Shown here: piece after piece, positions 60,801 through 64,000 of the stretch
Layout: each line of letters opens with the position of its first letter
How positions within the stretch are numbered: the stretch's first letter is position 1
Source of the DNA: Desnuesiella massiliensis
Lineage (GTDB): Bacteria; Bacillota; Clostridia; Clostridiales; Clostridiaceae
Length of the DNA: 64,000 nucleotides
Reading direction: 5' to 3'
Assembly (NCBI RefSeq): GCF_001403615.1
Contig: NZ_LN879454.1
Location: 318,215-382,214, forward strand
The notes under the pieces: model-generated
The model's input: the letters and a program-made list of their open reading frames with translations, nothing else
The model's database searches: none
Told to the model about the DNA's origin: nothing
Position numbers and translations under genes: made by a program

Positions 60801-63800
60801 AGGTTACGGACTGGAGAAGGGAAGAGATAAGTTTTAAGGTGCCTAGTGATGCAGCTACTAATGATGTATATGCATATTTATGTCTAAATGCCTCTAAAGG
60901 AACTGTATATTATGACAATGCTCAGTTTGAAAAAGCTGCTAGCGCTAATAGATATAATCTCATAGAAAATGGAGACTTTAACTATGGAAGGTTTAACTAC
61001 TGGAATAGGAATAATCAGTTAGAGGGTAGTGACAACCTTGCTACTGCCAGCAATACTCCTTTAGTACTAAACAATAATACCTTCAAGATGGTGGGACAAG
61101 GTAATAAGCAAAAAGCTATATACCAAACCATAAAGCAGGGAGGAAAAGCAGGAGATACCTATATTATGTCAGGCTGGGCAAAGGCTGACTCTATACCTAC
61201 TAAGGGAGGAGTAAACTTTGGCTTATCCTTAGGTTTTAAAATGGCTAATGGGGATTATGAATGGTATGGAGGAGCATACTTTAATGAGGATTCCAATGAG
61301 TGGCAGTATACCTCTAATGTTATAGTAGCAAAAAAGGATTATGTGGAGCTAGTATACTATGTGATGTACTATAATAATGCTAACGATGCTTATTTTGATG
61401 GGCTTCAGCTTTATAAGGAGGAGTATGGAAACAGCTACACCTATGATGATAAAGGTAACGTGGTATCCACAGAGGACCTATCGAAGCAGAAAGCTAAAGC
61501 AGAATATGATAGCAACAATCAGCTGACAAAATCCATAGATCCAAAGGGCAGTTCTTTTGGATACACCTATGATGATAAAAACAATGTGAAGACTGCTACC
61601 TCAGCAGAAAATGTGGTGTACTCCTTTAGCTATGATGAAGCAGGAAATCCGCTGACCGCTAAAGTAGGCAACGATACCCTATTTATAGATTCTTCTGCCA
61701 CCTATACAACTACCGGTAATTATATTAAAACTATGACAGATGCCTCCGGCAACACCGTAGAATACAACTATAATGAGCAAAAAGGCACCTTAGGAACAGT
61801 TAAAGATGCCAAAGGCAGCTATACACAATACGGCTATGGCACCATGAAAGAGCTGCTGCAGGTTACTAAATCTACAATTATAGGTCTGACATCCACTCAA
61901 ACTGCCCGAAATAGCTATACCTATGAAAATGACAGAATAAAAACCATAGCTCATAATACCTCTGATAAACCTGAGGGCGATGTTAAATATACCTTTAATT
62001 ATGACCTAGCAGGAAACAATAAAGAGGTATTAGTGGGAAGTAAAAAGCTAATAACTAACGAGTTTGAACCTAAAACAGGAAAGCTTCTATCCTCAACCTA
62101 TGGTAATGGACAAAAGGTCAGCAGCATCTATGATGCCTTAGACAGGGTTACTGAAAAGAAGTATAATGAAGTGACAAAATTTACCTATTCCTACGACTCT
62201 AAAGGAAATATAAATAAGCATAACGATTTAGTAAATGGTGTAGAATACAGCTATAAATATGATTTCCTAGAGAGAGTAAGGGAGATAATAGACTCCAAGG
62301 GCAATAAGACAAATTATGGCTATGACATAAATAACAATCTAAATGTACTAAAGCAAAATTTAAACAATACTAACTATGTCACCAGATACAGCTATGACAA
62401 AGATAATAGACCTTTAAATACGATGTATAACAGAACCAATAATGAGCTTGAAAATAGTCTTATAGCCCATTATACCTTTGACAACAATGACGCATCAGAC
62501 TCCAGCGGCAATGATAACACCGGTGTGATTAATGGAGATGCTATCTTTGTGCCTAGTCCTAAAGGAAAAGCTATAAAGCTGGATGGATTAGGTCAATGGA
62601 TAGAGCTAAATAACCTAAATGTTCCAGAAAGCTTCACCATAAGCATGCTGATAAAACCAGAAAGCAAGGAAGCTCAAGCCTTTATAGGTAAAAACACCAA
62701 TGATGGAGGCAACCAATTCTACTTTGGCTACTGGAATGGCGGCTACGATGTAACCATAAAGGATAAAGACTATTATGAAGGATCAGCCACAGTAAATGTA
62801 TATCAGCACCTGGTGGTGGTAGTAAGGAAGATAGATAATAGCAAATCAGAGGTAAAGGTATTTAGAGATGGTACATTGCTTTGGAAACAAGAGATAGGTG
62901 CAGTATTTAACGATACCCAAGGCAGAAAATGGCTTATAGGTCAAGAATGGGATGGCGCTAGCCCCTCAGATCTATTTAAGGGAGAGATAGATGAAATTTC
63001 CATCTTCAAAGGAGCACTTACAGATGCCACAGTACCTAGTTTAAAGGATACACCCATGATGAGTGTTCTAAATAGCTATGATACCTTAGGCAGACTTCAA
63101 AATAAAACCATAAACACTACTAAGGCTACCTTTGATACAACCTACCAATATGCCCCAGGAGCTAATGGCTCTGCTACCACAAAGGTATCAGAGGTTAAAA
63201 ACGGTACTGAAACTGTAAAATATACTTATGACCAAAACGGCAATATCAAAAACGTAACTACCTCCATAAACAATAATGGAACTATAACCAACAAAGCTAT
63301 AGGTTACCAGTATAATGAGCTCAATGAATTGATGAGAGAAAACAATCAAATATTAAACAAAACCATAACCTATAGCTATGACATAGGAGGAAATATACTA
63401 TCTAGGTCAGAATATAACTACACAGAAGGAGCCTTAGGCACAGCTACCTCCACCATAAATTACGGCTATGGAGAGGCTAACTGGAAGGATAAATTAACCT
63501 CCTATAATGGAGACCCTATAGACTATGACGACATAGGAAACCCAGTAAAATATAAAGATGTTACTTATACTTGGGAATTCGGAAGACAGCTAACAGGAAT
63601 TAATGGAACAGGCAAAGCTATAGCATATAAATACAACGACTCAGGCATAAGAACAGAGAAAACTGTAAATGGAGCAGTAACAAAATACTATCTTCAAGGA
63701 GATAAGGTAACACTAGAAGAAAGCGGAACAGATAAGATATACTATACTTATGATTCAACTGGACACCTTACTTCAATGAACCTAAATGGAGCAGAATATT

Positions 63801-64000
63801 TCTATTTAAGAAATGCTCAAGGAGATATTATAGGGTTAATAGATGGTGATGGAGTTAGGGTAGTAAGTTATGCTTATGATAGTTGGGGCAAGTTAATCAG
63901 CATTAAAGACAAAGATAGCAAGGACGTTACAACTGACACAAATCATGTTGGATATAAGAATCCTTATAGATATAGGGGTTATAGGTATGATAATGAGACT
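57866..64000 (+). CDS. Giant secreted RHS/YD-repeat protein, truncated by the window end
   Basis: Starts at ATG 57866 with a signal peptide (KLAFILAITMFSTIVPVSA) and stays in the same frame at every point I checked, reaching the last base (2045 codons, no stop). Order of parts: N-terminal secreted region (30-360); a DNRLRE-like domain (about 365-525, SFIRFVNLP, WYYWDITSAARDWYNGG); DUF6531-like junction (550-600); YD repeats; two carbohydrate-binding-like modules (about 874-1028 and 1031-1190); more YD repeats; a LamG/concanavalin module (about 1532-1728, AHYTFDNN); and the RHS core end with RNAQGDIIGLIDG and NPYRYRGYRYDNET. After this core, family members carry a variable toxin tip, which would lie just beyond the window. 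Confidence 0.88.
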   Translation, partial: MKKNFSKLAFILAITMFSTIVPVSATGLTGPPNEKGSKEQSQKLNSKAKILKEVVEKREENVKHFLMSDGTYQAVMYKGPVHYSKNGKWEDIDNSLTEKQDTEDVNESKEELLRESTSFSIKEETNDQAIIEESQLNTLQASKKAVDKNIYENNNSEFNVKFAKNLNADKLVSIKKDGYEISWNIKANKEAIINSKKNSEKDLESLLKGINPENTEEIDKLKKTSLPNLSSSVEYKDVYGNIDINYTLISNELKENIVLKTPQDNVKFTFNLNLKKLIPKLSKENEIIFYDAKDNKEVFRMEAPYMYDANGAESSNIKIELTQKGNGYILAITPEESWLKASERKYPITIDPPIKSSLAQQDIKETFVAYGDLSDKSNNMFLRVGNDPGINTTRSFIRFVNLPKLSPGDMVINAVLWLAKESSESGTDGQVDVHKVTSDWNAYGLNWNNKPSYNYKIEDYQRSSAPNNPWYYWDITSAARDWYNGGNNYGLMLKRHDEASGHTTYWSSDVSDTYSYVRPVVEFFYVSNSGLENYWTYHSQSIGRAGTSYVNDYNGNLILAHEDIAMTGNKLPINIKHIYNSNDFESNIGYGKGWRLNLSQTINYHGKINDIDYYRYIDEDGTRHYFRWDAALGKYKEESGIDLTMTIGSTASEKYKIEDKDKNQLIFNDTGALVQIVDKNQNRITLTYSGGLLTTVKDPSQRAVTLEYTSGILTAIYDQGEKRLTYGYGGNNQLWNITYADNNKSTYNYDASGYMLGAANIDGYKIGYGYMGNGSVYRVNRIWEQLSDGSYGADLSIAYGFNQSTFIDEVKKAKGNTNYKNVYQFNYSGNTISIKDEEDRAEYYKYIEDEKNTSNTNNKLSLNSKLQTTVSNYLLNHNFETNEHWIPQDWGGNTGTQGYTLEEKYLGSQSIKINNTNNIGGRNYYQQFTVDKGKDYTFSSYVKISDIETNGPNTGAALIVAYVDKNYNWQVLQAKYISEVTDWRREEISFKVPSDAATNDVYAYLCLNASKGTVYYDNAQFEKAASANRYNLIENGDFNYGRFNYWNRNNQLEGSDNLATASNTPLVLNNNTFKMVGQGNKQKAIYQTIKQGGKAGDTYIMSGWAKADSIPTKGGVNFGLSLGFKMANGDYEWYGGAYFNEDSNEWQYTSNVIVAKKDYVELVYYVMYYNNANDAYFDGLQLYKEEYGNSYTYDDKGNVVSTEDLSKQKAKAEYDSNNQLTKSIDPKGSSFGYTYDDKNNVKTATSAENVVYSFSYDEAGNPLTAKVGNDTLFIDSSATYTTTGNYIKTMTDASGNTVEYNYNEQKGTLGTVKDAKGSYTQYGYGTMKELLQVTKSTIIGLTSTQTARNSYTYENDRIKTIAHNTSDKPEGDVKYTFNYDLAGNNKEVLVGSKKLITNEFEPKTGKLLSSTYGNGQKVSSIYDALDRVTEKKYNEVTKFTYSYDSKGNINKHNDLVNGVEYSYKYDFLERVREIIDSKGNKTNYGYDINNNLNVLKQNLNNTNYVTRYSYDKDNRPLNTMYNRTNNELENSLIAHYTFDNNDASDSSGNDNTGVINGDAIFVPSPKGKAIKLDGLGQWIELNNLNVPESFTISMLIKPESKEAQAFIGKNTNDGGNQFYFGYWNGGYDVTIKDKDYYEGSATVNVYQHLVVVVRKIDNSKSEVKVFRDGTLLWKQEIGAVFNDTQGRKWLIGQEWDGASPSDLFKGEIDEISIFKGALTDATVPSLKDTPMMSVLNSYDTLGRLQNKTINTTKATFDTTYQYAPGANGSATTKVSEVKNGTETVKYTYDQNGNIKNVTTSINNNGTITNKAIGYQYNELNELMRENNQILNKTITYSYDIGGNILSRSEYNYTEGALGTATSTINYGYGEANWKDKLTSYNGDPIDYDDIGNPVKYKDVTYTWEFGRQLTGINGTGKAIAYKYNDSGIRTEKTVNGAVTKYYLQGDKVTLEESGTDKIYYTYDSTGHLTSMNLNGAEYFYLRNAQGDIIGLIDGDGVRVVSYAYDSWGKLISIKDKDSKDVTTDTNHVGYKNPYRYRGYRYDNET

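Overview
The window is low-GC, gene-dense DNA with strong Shine-Dalgarno sites (AGGAGG type), frequent TTG/GTG starts, short intergenic hairpin terminators with U-tracts and typical Firmicute families (class II GalT, PTS EIICB/EIIA, GH4 enzymes, CsoR, RpiR, YD-repeat wall proteins). It looks like a chromosomal segment of a Clostridium-like anaerobe. No rRNA, tRNA, phage or intact transposase gene was seen. One secreted polysaccharide lyase, several antibiotic- or metal-type exporters and a giant secreted YD-repeat protein suggest life on host or polymer-rich material.

Layout. 1-6 kb: nitroreductase, a PL8 polysaccharide lyase, an ABC transporter with a NUDIX hydrolase. 6-9.3 kb: a 50-residue ORF, a long-form PRPP synthase, a patatin lipase, a CDGSH iron-sulfur protein. 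9.4-14.9 kb: a MarR regulator and a Leloir operon galT-galK-epimerase-galE. 14.9-19.4 kb: membrane protein, HEPN/MNT toxin-antitoxin pair, CYTH-like protein, QueG-like ferredoxin protein, APH-fold kinase. 19.6-23 kb: response regulator, ABC transporter and histidine kinase, a self-contained stress or antibiotic-response module. 24.4-38.5 kb: a large sugar-catabolism region with two PTS EIICB permeases, two GH4 phospho-glycosidases, a NagA-like deacetylase, one shared EIIA, an RpiR regulator, then KDPG aldolase, a PfkB (KDG) kinase and an IlvD/Edd dehydratase. 38.7-45.4 kb: decayed genes (DUF1259, MATE), a P1B ATPase with CsoR, a second CsoR, an M28 lipoprotein peptidase lacking a normal start codon. 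45.6-50.2 kb: MerR regulator and a heterodimeric ABC exporter. 50.5-57.7 kb: nucleotidyltransferase, permuted-papain amidase, phosphodiesterase, DUF1697, PAP2 phosphatase, AAA/PD-(D/E)XK protein. 57.9-64 kb: the first 2045 codons of an RHS/YD-repeat protein that runs off the window.

How the genes fit. In the sugar region, disaccharides would be imported and phosphorylated by the two EIICB proteins using the one EIIA, split by NAD-dependent GH4 enzymes, and one product would feed either a NagA-like deacetylation step or a dehydratase-kinase-aldolase branch ending in pyruvate and glyceraldehyde-3-phosphate. The second branch implies that an aldonate (for example gluconate) is released from a phosphorylated glycosyl-aldonate; I know of no well-described pathway with exactly this gene set, and it is my best candidate for an undescribed system.

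A second theme is four families of dispersed palindromic repeats. The commonest (seven copies) shows compensatory base changes in its central stem, which argues that the folded form matters. Others supply the stop codon of one gene and the last codons of another.
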